64,000 nucleotides of DNA from Spirosoma sordidisoli (GCF_004138325.1 NZ_SBLB01000011.1:101783-165782), one strand, 5' to 3'. Counted from the stretch's first letter, positions 16,224 through 25,394 are shown. The notes: generated by a model not told the origin, from the sequence alone. Translations and numbers: made by a program.

Positions 16224-19013
16224 ACGACGCCGACGGTACCGGATGTAGCCAGCGATAGCCAATAGCCCGGTTCCCAGAGCAGCCAGCCAGCCGGTTGGCC
16301 AGGGACCGGGAACCGGAAAAACGGGCTGGTTAGTCCCCATCAGGACCAGATGCGCCCAGAAGTGGGGCGGGCTAAACGCCCCACCGGACGATTGCTGCTC
16401 AATGAACCGCAGCTTGGCCCGCTGTAGGGCCACATCGGTTGGCAGGCCCGACGCCAGCTCTTCGTATAACAGTTGCGAGAGCCGGGCCGTAGTACCATCA
16501 TGCGCATTCCAGAGTGAAGTGATAACCTGCGGACAGCCCGCCGATGCAAACGCCCGGCTCAGACTCAGCAGGCCCTCGCCCCCGTGCAGACTGCCACTAC
16601 CCGTTCGGCAGGCAGACAGCACGGCCAGCCGGATATGGCGCAGGTCCAGCAGGCCCAGCTCGTGGGCATACAGCCGGTGTGACGAATCCTGCGGGAAAAA
16701 CGCGATGTACGAATCGCCGGGGTCGTTGTCGCTGGCCCGGGCGTGGGTGGCCAGGTGAAGAACCTGATGGTCGGGAAATAGTGACAGAAAGGTGGCTTTG
16801 CTGGCATTGGCGGCCGTTGAGCGCGTGCCGGCAGCAGACCCGATTTCGGCTTCCGACCGGTCGAGAGACTGGTACCCCCGTTGCTGGATAAGGGTAAGCG
16901 TAGCCTGATCAACGGCAAAAGGAGCCATACTGAGTACATCGGGCGAGCCGTCGGGGCGCTGGCGGGGGCTTCTAACGTAGCTGTCCATCGAGTAAGCGTA
17001 GGTGATGGCTGCATGCCTGAGCAGGTAATCATCGGGACGCTGTCCCGTCTCCAGCACTTCGAAAGGCAGGTAATGCAGGGGTCCGTCGCGCACAATAACC
17101 AGCCGCCGAACGCCGGCCAGGTCGGCCCAGACCGGCCCCAGCACCCGCCTAAACAGAGCCCGGGCAGCGGTATGTCCCGTATACTGAAACGGATCGGGAT
17201 TTCGGTAGGCTTCATGCCGAACGGTTTCGGCCAGCTGGTTCAGCTGGGCACCGCTGATCGGGAGCAGCATCACCCGAATCTGGTGTTTCTTTACGACAGT
17301 CAGCAGTAGCGAGTCAGATGTCAGGCTATACTGTAAAAAAGCCATATCCGGGGCGAGTTGCTGTTGCAGGCGGCTCAGATTGTCGGCTCCCGGTTGGGCC
17401 GACGTATAGGGCCGCAGCTTTTGGTACGCCCGATTCCAGACCAGCTCGGCGTTGACCAGTTCCGCATTGACAGCCACGATTCCGGCCCCTGTAGAATGCG
17501 CCACATCTCGTTCGGCCCAGGCCGTTTTGGCCGCAGCCAGCCGGTTTTTGGCCCGCTGCACTTCTTCGAGCAGATAGCCCGGCACCCCTGCATAGTCGCG
17601 CTGTAAGGCCTGCAGGGTTTCACGCAGTACGGCCGCGCTACCCTGCTCCTGCCGGTGTAACAGTGCGGCCAGGGTGGCCTTGTCGGGCCGTTGTCGGTAC
17701 TGGGCATACGCTACCGCTACCGCTTCCCGGTAAGCCGGGCGGAGCTTTTCCTGCACGAACAGCTTGGTCAGTTCGGCACTGTAGGATGCCTGCAGCAGAT
17801 CACTCAGGGCAAAGGCCCGATCATAGGTGAGGTTGGCCAGCTGCAGCGAGTTAGGCATCGTTTTGGCGGCATGCAGCAGGTGGGCTTTCCAGCAGAGCGA
17901 CTCGAACAGGTCAGGCCCGTTCAGGAAGTCGGTCAGGGCTGGGTTTTGCGCCGGATCGGTAGCCCGAAAGCGCAAACTGTTGGCCTGCATAGCCTGCTGG
18001 ATAAACGTTAGCGCCCCCGATACGTCCTGCTGCAGCCAGGCCATCCGGCTCAGCGCCATCAGCCCCCGCCACCCGACCCGGCTCGACCCGCCCAGCCGCT
18101 GCCCTGTGGCAACAGAGCGCGCAAAAAATGTTCGGGCGCGGCCTAACTGCTGCTGCTGCTCCCAGTACTTACCCAACGACTGATCGAGGTAGGCAGACAG
18201 TTCGGCGCCGTCGGTACCGGCCTGTTTGACCAGCCGCTCCGTTTCGCGTATGAACACCCAGACAGAATCGGTCCGTTGCCGCTGTAGCCGACACTCGATC
18301 AGGCCCAGCAATAGCCAGCCCCGATTCAGGTCGGGCGTTTTATAGTGACGGACCGATGCGGTATAGAGCGAGTCGGCCCGACCGAGCTGCCCCAGTTGCC
18401 GGTAAAACAGCGCGAACTGATTCTCGGCAATGGCCTGCCGGGCCGGGGTGGTGTGGCGAGCCAGGAGTAGCAGCCGTTTCTGGAAACACCGCTCGGCCTG
18501 TCGGTAGTCGCCCTGCTCTACGGAAGCGGTACCCCGATTGCCCCAGTAGGCAGCCACATAAGTGCGGGCCTCACGCTCCAGCGCCGGGCGAACCAGCAGC
18601 AGCGAATCGGCGCGTTGCCAGAACCAGCGCAGCGAATCGGGACGGTTTCGCTGGTGGTACATTTCGCCCAGACTGGCCCATAGTTTGAAGCGGGTGCTAT
18701 CGGCCAGCGGAGTCAGCGGCAGACCCGCCCGGCAGACAGTAGTAGCCCGGCGATAGTCATCGTTTACGTAGTAGACCGTAGCCTCGTCGACCAGACTATT
18801 GGCCGCCAGGTCAAACTTCCCCTGCTGCCGGGCCAGCTTCTGAACCTGACCAAACAACCGCAGGGCTTCGGCAGGCTGCTGTCGATAGATAGCATTAGCC
18901 CGCTGCCGCAAACTGTCGGCCGACTGACCATGCCCGGCCATCGACCCCAGGCATAGCAGTACGAGGACGTACCACGTCCAGCCAGAACCACTGCTATTCA
19001 TAAGCGTACGCAA
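16215..19013 (-). CDS. Exported TPR-CHAT domain protein
   Basis: A 932-residue protein. Residues 1-30 form a signal peptide or anchor. About 30-450 are TPR repeats (YRQAERCFQKRLLLLARH). A long coiled-coil-like linker follows at about 440-560. The CHAT protease domain spans about 640-900, with the dyad His757 in LATHARA and Cys802 in LSACRTGSG intact. A C-terminal membrane helix (about 905-923) ends in a basic tail, so the catalytic domain should face the periplasm. CHAT proteases are caspase relatives; TPR-CHAT proteins are known as cytoplasmic effectors (Craspase/gRAMP systems, bacterial gasdermin activation), but this one is exported. Substrate unknown. Confidence 0.9.
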   Translation of the reverse strand: MRTLMNSSGSGWTWYVLVLLCLGSMAGHGQSADSLRQRANAIYRQQPAEALRLFGQVQKLARQQGKFDLAANSLVDEATVYYVNDDYRRATTVCRAGLPLTPLADSTRFKLWASLGEMYHQRNRPDSLRWFWQRADSLLLVRPALEREARTYVAAYWGNRGTASVEQGDYRQAERCFQKRLLLLARHTTPARQAIAENQFALFYRQLGQLGRADSLYTASVRHYKTPDLNRGWLLLGLIECRLQRQRTDSVWVFIRETERLVKQAGTDGAELSAYLDQSLGKYWEQQQQLGRARTFFARSVATGQRLGGSSRVGWRGLMALSRMAWLQQDVSGALTFIQQAMQANSLRFRATDPAQNPALTDFLNGPDLFESLCWKAHLLHAAKTMPNSLQLANLTYDRAFALSDLLQASYSAELTKLFVQEKLRPAYREAVAVAYAQYRQRPDKATLAALLHRQEQGSAAVLRETLQALQRDYAGVPGYLLEEVQRAKNRLAAAKTAWAERDVAHSTGAGIVAVNAELVNAELVWNRAYQKLRPYTSAQPGADNLSRLQQQLAPDMAFLQYSLTSDSLLLTVVKKHQIRVMLLPISGAQLNQLAETVRHEAYRNPDPFQYTGHTAARALFRRVLGPVWADLAGVRRLVIVRDGPLHYLPFEVLETGQRPDDYLLRHAAITYAYSMDSYVRSPRQRPDGSPDVLSMAPFAVDQATLTLIQQRGYQSLDRSEAEIGSAAGTRSTAANASKATFLSLFPDHQVLHLATHARASDNDPGDSYIAFFPQDSSHRLYAHELGLLDLRHIRLAVLSACRTGSGSLHGGEGLLSLSRAFASAGCPQVITSLWNAHDGTTARLSQLLYEELASGLPTDVALQRAKLRFIEQQSSGGAFSPPHFWAHLVLMGTNQPVFPVPGPWPTGWLAALGTGLLAIAGYIRYRRRRSR

Positions 19014-19412
19014 AGCAATATAAAGAGAGGCTGTTCCCGTGGGTGAAATTAAGCAATAGTCCAGTACGCTGCATAGCCCGCAGCAGGTCGCTTCTGTTAT
19101 AAATATTTAATCTACATAAATACCAGTCTATATCCACCCACCCCATCGAGCCTGGCAACCCGCTGCCCGGACGAAAGGAGCAGGCTATAATCAGCCGTAT
19201 TACAGATAGTGATTATAACTTATAGAGAAAGTATAGTTAACATATTAATTACCAAAGGAATAGCTGTTACTTTTTTGTCGATTCCGGTATTTACAGGTAG
19301 AAATACAACGCTTACTCAATTCACCAGTCTGTTTTTTGCATTCTTGTCTGATTACGTGCTTCTTACGCCGATCAAATCCCGTTTCTATCTATTACCTTAT
19401 CTAGTTTACTCC
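19014..19412. other. Intergenic region between divergent CHAT and small secreted protein genes
   Basis: A stretch of 399 bases, AT-rich compared with its surroundings. It should hold divergent promoters, but I see no convincing -33/-7 pair. The frame of the downstream gene is open to 19209, yet that extension has no export signal and looks noncoding. No RNA gene or repeat seen. Confidence 0.5.
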
Positions 19413-19823
19413 ATGAAAGCACAACTCGTTTTTATTGCCTGCCTGCTGATCGCTCTGGTCGGCACCACCACCGTTGCGCAGGACAAGCCTGACAAAAATG
19501 TGACCGTAACGGGCAAGGCTGTCCCGAAAACGCGGGGCGCCAATCCTAACATCAAAAAAGACGTGCCCACCACGGATGTACCCGTTCCCAGACCGGCCAA
19601 AACCCGGGGCGCCTTATGCCGGGTTAAGTTTGATAACTATACCGGCCTGTACATCAAGATTTACGTCGACGGTGACTACAAAGGCACGCTGGCCCCCTGG
19701 GACGACGGCACGGTAACGGTTGGGTCAGGGTATACGACCATTTACTGCGTCTCTACGGGCGGCACCCGCGAGTGGAGCGCATCGGGCGACTGCCGCGAAA
19801 ATTACGTGTACACCTTACGCTAG
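19413..19823 (+). CDS. Small exported protein of unknown function
   Basis: A 136-residue protein starting at the Met at 19413, which begins a clear signal peptide (MKAQLVFIACLLIALVGTTTVAQ). The middle (about 25-65) is basic and proline-rich. The C-terminal 70 residues are rich in Tyr, Thr and Gly, with two cysteines (YCVSTGG and GDCRENY) and probably form a small beta domain. It stands upstream of the caspase and trypsin pair in the same direction, with an 87-base gap, and may be co-transcribed with them. No family recognised. Confidence 0.6.
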   Translation: MKAQLVFIACLLIALVGTTTVAQDKPDKNVTVTGKAVPKTRGANPNIKKDVPTTDVPVPRPAKTRGALCRVKFDNYTGLYIKIYVDGDYKGTLAPWDDGTVTVGSGYTTIYCVSTGGTREWSASGDCRENYVYTLR

Positions 19824-19910
19824 CATCAGCCAGCGCAGTACGCACGATTTTTTGTCGGGAAGGGGGCCTGCCTCCTTCCCGATCCTCCTGTACCGCTCAT
19901 CTCAATCCGT

Positions 19911-21971
19911 ATGAATCTCCACCCGAACCGCATCGTGCGAGCTGGCTGGGCGGCTTTGGTCGGCCTGCTGCTCCTGGTAAATCCCCTGTTTGCGCAAACC
20001 AAACGAGCCCTCGTCATTGCTATTGGAAAATACCCGGGAGCCAGTGGCTGGCAGTCGATCAGCTCGGCCAACGACATACCGCTGATCCGGGCGGCACTGG
20101 CCTATCAGAAATTCACGGACGTAACGGTGCTGCAGGATGACAAAGCGACCAAAACCGGTATCATCAACGCCCTCAACACGCTGATTGGTCAGTGCCGGCC
20201 CGGCGATCAGGTCGTTATTCATTTTTCGAGCCACGGGCAGCAGATTTCCGACGACTCGAACGACGAGCTGGATGGGTACGACGAAGCGATTGTCTGTTAC
20301 GGAGCCCCGGCCAGCGCCAGCGCCAAACCCAACTACGACGGTAGTCAGCACCTGCGCGACGACGAACTGAACCAGCTCATCGAGACACTCCGCGGCAAGC
20401 TGGGAGCTTCGGGCGACATCCTGCTCATTGCCGACGCCTGCCATTCCGGCACCATCAGCCGGGGCGGTATCGCCAAAATACGCGGCAATAGCCAACCGTT
20501 CAACCTGTCGGGCAAAGCCCCCCAGGTCCGGTCAGCGCCGGGTCGTCAGGTGGCCAAACCGTTTCTGGCTCCTTCTCCGGCCCGGGGTGGCGTGGCAACC
20601 GGCCTGGCGCCTTACGTGGTGATCTCGGCCGCCAAAGCCGGTGAACTGAATTACGAATACATACTGCCCGATGGGAGCGACAAAGGGGTGGGTTCGCTGT
20701 CTTACGTGATCAATAAGGTACTGCGTAGCGTTAACCCCAGCGAAACCTACCGACTGTTATTCAACCGCATCGTTGCCGAAATGAAACTAGTGGCTCCGCA
20801 GCAAACCCCGGAGATCGACGGCGACTACGACCGCCAACTGTTTGGTGGCAAAGCGGTGCAACAAGTCCCTTACTACCCGATTCAGCAACTCACCGACAGC
20901 GGAAAACAGCTCATCATTGCGGCCGGCCGGCTGGAAACGGTCAACGTCGACACCCAGGTGCGGGTTTGCCCGGCCGGCACGACTGACCCCATGCAGGCTA
21001 GTTCGTTTCTATCCGGCACCGTAGTTCAGGCGGGTATGTTTTCGGCCACCATCCGACTCGAAAAACCACTCCCGGCCGATCAGCAACTTAAGCAGTGGGT
21101 GTTCGTGACCGAGCGTTCGTTTGGCGACCTCTCCGTAGCCCTCAGTCTGGACAGCCTCCGCAACGGTCCGCTGCGCACGGCCGCCGAAAACGTTCTTAAG
21201 GCGCTGCCCCTCGTTAAGCTGACGTCTGTCAAAGCTTCTGAGCTGTACCTGTCCCAGCTCGACTCGGCGGGGGTCAGCTACGCGCTGGTTCGTAAAACAA
21301 CCGATGGGTTTGTTGTCGGTAAGCCCATACCCGTGAACCGGCCAACCGACGGCGAGACGATCAGCCTGCGGGTCCAGAACTACGCACAGGGCAAATTCCT
21401 GCAAACCTACAACCCAAGCTATCCGGGTATCGGCCTCAAGCTGGAACTTATTCCCAGCAAGCCCGGAGGTCGCGACGCCACCGATACCCTAAACCGGGCT
21501 GGCTTTTTACAGAACGGATTGATGATGTTTTCACCGACGGACAAAGCATCTGTCAGAATTACCAATACCGGCTCCCTACGCGTCTATTTCAGCCTGATCG
21601 ATATCCAGCCCGACGGTGGCGTAAGCGTCGTGTTTCCAACCAAAGAAACATCCGTCAATCACGACCTGCCCGAGAATTACGTAATCGAGCCGGGCAAAAC
21701 GCTCATCATTCCGCGCCGGCTGGACTTTTCGCCCCCCTTTGGTACCGAGACGTTTAAAGTATTGGCCGCGCTGGAAAAGTTTGACCTGCGCAACGTTGTC
21801 GGCCTGCGCAGCCTCGATCGGGGCACCCGCGGTCTGAGCAACGTCCTCGAAAAAGTATTTGGCATAGCCCAGCTCGTCATGCGCGGTACCGAAGGCGAGG
21901 GAACCCTTCCCGAAACGGCCGTTGGCTCCTTTTCATACCCTTTTCTGATCGTTCCAACCCGCCCGCAATAA
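19911..21971 (+). CDS. Exported caspase-like (C14) protease with DUF4384-like C-terminus
   Basis: A 686-residue protein. Residues 1-28 form a signal peptide. The caspase domain spans about 32-310, with catalytic His108 in FSSHGQQ and Cys177 in ADACHSGT, both intact, and acidic DDSNDELDGYDEA between them as in metacaspase-like enzymes. The C-terminal half is a beta-rich region. Its last 130 residues (SLIDIQPDGGVSVVFP) resemble DUF4384, which often accompanies exported caspases. It is followed 16 bases later by a trypsin/PDZ protease gene, so the two form an operon and probably act together. Substrate and trigger are unknown. Confidence 0.9.
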   Translation: MNLHPNRIVRAGWAALVGLLLLVNPLFAQTKRALVIAIGKYPGASGWQSISSANDIPLIRAALAYQKFTDVTVLQDDKATKTGIINALNTLIGQCRPGDQVVIHFSSHGQQISDDSNDELDGYDEAIVCYGAPASASAKPNYDGSQHLRDDELNQLIETLRGKLGASGDILLIADACHSGTISRGGIAKIRGNSQPFNLSGKAPQVRSAPGRQVAKPFLAPSPARGGVATGLAPYVVISAAKAGELNYEYILPDGSDKGVGSLSYVINKVLRSVNPSETYRLLFNRIVAEMKLVAPQQTPEIDGDYDRQLFGGKAVQQVPYYPIQQLTDSGKQLIIAAGRLETVNVDTQVRVCPAGTTDPMQASSFLSGTVVQAGMFSATIRLEKPLPADQQLKQWVFVTERSFGDLSVALSLDSLRNGPLRTAAENVLKALPLVKLTSVKASELYLSQLDSAGVSYALVRKTTDGFVVGKPIPVNRPTDGETISLRVQNYAQGKFLQTYNPSYPGIGLKLELIPSKPGGRDATDTLNRAGFLQNGLMMFSPTDKASVRITNTGSLRVYFSLIDIQPDGGVSVVFPTKETSVNHDLPENYVIEPGKTLIIPRRLDFSPPFGTETFKVLAALEKFDLRNVVGLRSLDRGTRGLSNVLEKVFGIAQLVMRGTEGEGTLPETAVGSFSYPFLIVPTRPQ

Positions 21972-21987
21972 GCATTGCCTGACCCGT

Positions 21988-23499
21988 ATGTATCGTCTTT
22001 TTCTCTTTCTTGCTCTGCTCATACTGTCGGCCCAGACCCGGGCCCAAAGCTCGTCTGATGTTCTGGAAGACGCGTTGTCAGGTGTTGTTACCGTAGCCGT
22101 CTACCAGACGGCCGGTGTCAGTGTCCGGCCCCTGGGCGTGCGGGGCCGGACCGTAAACCCCGAACAGGCCTACGCCAAAGCCCTGAGTCTGGCCGGAGCC
22201 AAAAGCAGCGGGTCGGGCTTCGTCATCGAGTTGAATGGCCAGAAATACGTACTCACCAACGCGCACGTTGTCGAGTCAGCCACCGACGCAGCCGGCAGCC
22301 TGGCCGTTTTTTCGATCAACCAGCAGAAATACCCCGTCCGGGTGGTGGGGGGCGATGCGCTCTACGACTTTGCGGTACTGGCGTTCACGACTCCACCCGG
22401 CCCCGAGTTGACCGCGCTTCCCCTTCGGTCGGCCCCCGCCCGGATCGGCGAGCGCGTTTACGCCATCGGCAACCCGCAGGGCGAGTATCCATATACGGTC
22501 ACCGACGGTATCATAAGCGCCAAAAACCGGATGCGCGGTGGCCTGACGGGTAAGTTTGGCTTCTTACAGACAACGGCAACCGTCATCTGGGGCAACAGTG
22601 GCGGCCCCCTGGTCGACGAGCGGGGGGCTGTATTGGGCATCAACTCGCAGATTGCCTTCGCCAACGGCCCCAGCGGGTCATCGGTATGGCTCTCCCAGAT
22701 CAATTTCGCCCTGGAGACCTCCGTTGTGCTGCGTCTGCTGAACGACGTGCTGACCAACGACGGGCTGGTCAGGCGGGCGTATCTGGGCCTCGAATTCTCG
22801 GAGACGACCCGTATCAGCGACGACGACGAACGCCCCCAGGCCGCCACCACCCAACCCGTACCGGTTTTATCGGGTATCCTGCCCGACTCGCCCGGCAAAG
22901 ACGCACTCAAAGGCTATGTGGGTCAGACCGTTACGGCCATCAATGGCGAAGGGGTCCGTAACGTGCAGGAAGTACTGGGCATCCTGGAAACCCTACGCCC
23001 GGGCAGTATGGTCGCCCTGACGTTTGGCCATGGCCCGTCGGCCACTACGGTTTCCGTGAAAAGCAGCACGCTGACGCCTGTTGAACTGGAATCGGTAGCC
23101 CGCTACGTACTGACGTCGAACCGGCTGTCGCTGACGGAGGCCCCCGATGGGATCGCCATTCGTTTTATGCAGAACAACAACACCTATGAACTTGATCGGG
23201 AGCGCCGGTACCAGAAAACCCCGGCTGGTTTTGGGCAGAAGCAGATAGCCAGCCCGTCGGCCAATACGCCCAGGGCCGTCACCTACCGGGTTGTGGCAGC
23301 GGGGATTCAGTCAGAGCGGGGCAGTAAACTCTGGCGGGTAAGCAAGCTCAGCTACCTCGGTGCCGTTTGTCGGCTGATGGGACTGTCGGGTGTGGTAGAT
23401 ATGGCCGTGGCGGACCCCGACAATCCCGACGACGTGCGTTTTACCCGCCATATGCTATCGGGCGAGCAGGACGTGATCAAAGCCTGTTTGTGGTACTGA
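21988..23499 (+). CDS. Exported trypsin-like serine protease with PDZ domain (HtrA-like)
   Basis: A 503-residue protein. Signal peptide 1-20. The chymotrypsin-fold domain (about 25-245) has the full triad: His93 in TNAHVV, Asp127 in YDFAVL and Ser204 in GNSGGP. A PDZ domain follows at about 255-355 (GYVGQTVTAINGEGV). The last 140 residues are unlike HtrA and unrecognised. It is cotranscribed with the caspase gene 16 bases upstream. In eukaryotic-like signalling cascades trypsin and caspase domains often share a gene neighbourhood; here both are exported. It may activate or degrade its caspase neighbour (inference). Confidence 0.92.
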   Translation: MYRLFLFLALLILSAQTRAQSSSDVLEDALSGVVTVAVYQTAGVSVRPLGVRGRTVNPEQAYAKALSLAGAKSSGSGFVIELNGQKYVLTNAHVVESATDAAGSLAVFSINQQKYPVRVVGGDALYDFAVLAFTTPPGPELTALPLRSAPARIGERVYAIGNPQGEYPYTVTDGIISAKNRMRGGLTGKFGFLQTTATVIWGNSGGPLVDERGAVLGINSQIAFANGPSGSSVWLSQINFALETSVVLRLLNDVLTNDGLVRRAYLGLEFSETTRISDDDERPQAATTQPVPVLSGILPDSPGKDALKGYVGQTVTAINGEGVRNVQEVLGILETLRPGSMVALTFGHGPSATTVSVKSSTLTPVELESVARYVLTSNRLSLTEAPDGIAIRFMQNNNTYELDRERRYQKTPAGFGQKQIASPSANTPRAVTYRVVAAGIQSERGSKLWRVSKLSYLGAVCRLMGLSGVVDMAVADPDNPDDVRFTRHMLSGEQDVIKACLWY

Positions 23500-23550
23500 C
23501 TCCGGCCCATTTCTGATCAGGTTCCGGCCCAACAAGGATCAGGGCCGTGG

Positions 23551-23564
23551 CTGACTCAGGTCAG
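23551..23564. promoter_or_regulatory. FNR-type dyad upstream of the usp operon
   Basis: CTGAC-TCAG-GTCAG, a perfect dyad with the 5-4-5 spacing of an FNR box, 57 bases before the ATG of the membrane protein gene that precedes the universal stress protein gene. Confidence 0.5.
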
Positions 23565-23621
23565 TACCGGAGCAGGCCCGCCGGTGTTGCTTTGTGGTGT
23601 CATACAAACCCAACAACAACC

Positions 23622-23954
23622 ATGGCAACGCTCTCACACGCCACCACCGCAACATCCTCTTCATCGGCTACCACCTGGCTCGCATCTTATCAGCATTTTG
23701 TGGCCAGCAACGAGTTTTATCGGGTCGGCTGGGCCGCTGCGGCTCTTATCATTCAGGGCTGTATTCTCTCGCCCGCCCTCCTGCTGACCATGTTCTATTT
23801 CGGCGGGGGCGACTGGCAGCTGCTGGTCAGCAACCTCAGCTTTCTGCTGGTGCTGGTCCCTATTTTGTCGGCAATGCCGGTTAAATACATCCTGCCTACC
23901 TTCGCGTTCAGCTTTGTGCTGCATGTAGCCATTATCCTGATCAACGTACTGTAG
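23622..23954 (+). CDS. Small membrane protein of unknown function
   Basis: A 110-residue protein starting at the ATG at 23622; the frame is open further upstream to 23547. Two or three membrane helices are visible: about 38-60 (AAALIIQGCILSPALLLTMF), 66-84 (LLVSNLSFLLVLVPILSAM) and 88-109. The N-terminus is rich in Ser, Thr and Ala. It lies 19 bases before a universal stress protein gene and behind an FNR-type dyad, so it is probably part of the stress regulon. No family recognised. Confidence 0.7.
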   Translation: MATLSHATTATSSSSATTWLASYQHFVASNEFYRVGWAAAALIIQGCILSPALLLTMFYFGGGDWQLLVSNLSFLLVLVPILSAMPVKYILPTFAFSFVLHVAIILINVL

Positions 23955-23973
23955 GTCTGCCAATCGCTTCGGT

Positions 23974-24795
23974 ATGAAAACCATCGTTCTGGCTACCGAC
24001 TTTTCGACCGGGGCCAATCGGGCAGCTCATGTTGCCGCCCAGTTGGCCCGCGACCAGGGTGCTTCGCTGGTCCTGGTTCACGTGTTTCATTTCTGGCCGG
24101 CCAATCCGCCCGAGCTGAACGGCGACTTTCCGCTGAGTGCCACGGCCATGCGGGACGAAGGCCAGCAAGCCATCAGTCAGCTGGCCCACGAACTACACAG
24201 CCAGTACGGAGCCGGCTTACCCATCCGATCTCTGGTTCGGGAGGGCTACGTGATCCCGACTATTCAGGAAATAACCCGGCACGAAAAGGCGGACCTGCTG
24301 GTCATGTCGACGGTAGGGTCGGCTCCGCAGAGTGCGCAGCTCATGGGTAGTATCGCCAGTGCCATGGTATCCGAAACAAATGTCCCGCTGCTGCTGATTC
24401 CGCCCTCGGCAGGTTACGCGGCCATTAAGAACATCGTACTGGCTGTCGATCTGAACAATCCCCCCGATGCGATCGTCCTCGAAACGGCCCTTCGCTTTGT
24501 TCGCCAGTTCGACAGTGTGGTCAATATGTTGTCTATCCACGAAAGACCGTCAGACGAAACGGTCAGGAGCCGGGCCGAGCACCTCCGCCGACTGCTGGCG
24601 TCGGTGCCCCACACGCTGACCATTCTGCCGGGTGATGCCGTTTATGAAACGCTGCTCACCTTTGCCCATGCCAACAAAGCCGACCTGATTATGATGCTGC
24701 CGCAGCCGCATAACTGGTTCGTACGGCTCTTTAGCGAGGGCAATACCGAACGTATGGCACGGCTTACCGATATTCCGCTGCTGGCTGTCGTTTAA
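23974..24795 (+). CDS. Universal stress protein, tandem UspA domains
   Basis: A 273-residue cytoplasmic protein with two UspA-like halves: residues 1-140 and about 147-273. The first half has the ATDFS start and a near-complete nucleotide-binding loop (a glycine, nine residues, then GS, in STVGSAPQSAQLMGS). The second half is degenerate. Such proteins bind ATP or AMP and promote survival in energy limitation. It follows the small membrane protein by 19 bases and is followed by a long hairpin. Family sure. Confidence 0.93.
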   Translation: MKTIVLATDFSTGANRAAHVAAQLARDQGASLVLVHVFHFWPANPPELNGDFPLSATAMRDEGQQAISQLAHELHSQYGAGLPIRSLVREGYVIPTIQEITRHEKADLLVMSTVGSAPQSAQLMGSIASAMVSETNVPLLLIPPSAGYAAIKNIVLAVDLNNPPDAIVLETALRFVRQFDSVVNMLSIHERPSDETVRSRAEHLRRLLASVPHTLTILPGDAVYETLLTFAHANKADLIMMLPQPHNWFVRLFSEGNTERMARLTDIPLLAVV

Positions 24796-24809
24796 CGACC
24801 GGCCTCTAT

Positions 24810-24859
24810 ACAACAGACCCGGCACCTGTCTTTTCAGCGTTAGGTGCCGGGTCTGTTGT
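24810..24859 (+). terminator. Long hairpin after the first usp gene
   Basis: An 18-bp perfect stem (24810-24827 with 24842-24859) and a 14-base loop. It starts 15 bases after the usp stop and separates it from the convergent helical-protein gene, so it may end transcripts from both sides. No T-run. Confidence 0.7.
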
Positions 24860-24942
24860 CTCCTATTGTATGCTCTGCGGGTTCGCCAGGAGGTTATTCA
24901 CCGGCCCGGACCCAGGAGGGTAACGATCCGGCAGCCCTATAT

Positions 24943-25338
24943 TCAGATCAGATTCAGCCCCATCAGCTCGGCCAGGAACGCATGGCAGCGGTTTTTAAGC
25001 TGGGTATATTCTGCCGACAGGCTAGTCAGCAGCGTAGGGCTGGAAACGGGCAATCCATACCGCGGATCGGTGCAGGCAGCCGTTGTGGCCGTTGCCGATG
25101 TGCAGCGGTCGCCGGAACAGACCACATCGGCACGCAGGTGATGGATACGGTGTTTGAGCCGGCCGAGTGCCTGGGCGTAGTCGGCCGAGTAATCCCGCAG
25201 GCTCCGGTAGTTATCGTTGGGCAGGTCAGACAGGAGTATCAACAGCTGATCTATTTCCTGTTCGCTTTCCACCAGGGAGGCCGCCCAGTTCTGATGCTGG
25301 CTGCGGCAGGTTTGCAGGGACTCGATAGTGTTGTTCAT
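24943..25338 (-). CDS. Small helical protein of the stress cluster
   Basis: A 131-residue protein, mostly helical and probably coiled-coil, with an acidic N-terminal half (LVESEQEIDQLLILL) and a C-terminal helix ending NRCHAFLAELM. Three cysteines occur (C11, and two near 74-79 in VVCSGDRC). It is divergent from the P-type ATPase gene, with two FNR-type dyads between them. The layout (two long helices, similar size, beside usp genes) resembles the 36630-37028 product, though identity is low. No family recognised. Confidence 0.65.
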   Translation of the reverse strand: MNNTIESLQTCRSQHQNWAASLVESEQEIDQLLILLSDLPNDNYRSLRDYSADYAQALGRLKHRIHHLRADVVCSGDRCTSATATTAACTDPRYGLPVSSPTLLTSLSAEYTQLKNRCHAFLAELMGLNLI

Positions 25339-25394
25339 AAATAAGCGGAGCGAATGGTTTTTCGTAAAATTGATAGCTCCTCCCGATACCGCGA

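Noticed and set aside
19209..19412. N-terminal extension of the 19413 protein
   Set aside because: The extension has no export signal and AT-rich composition; the Met at 19413 opens a clear signal peptide.
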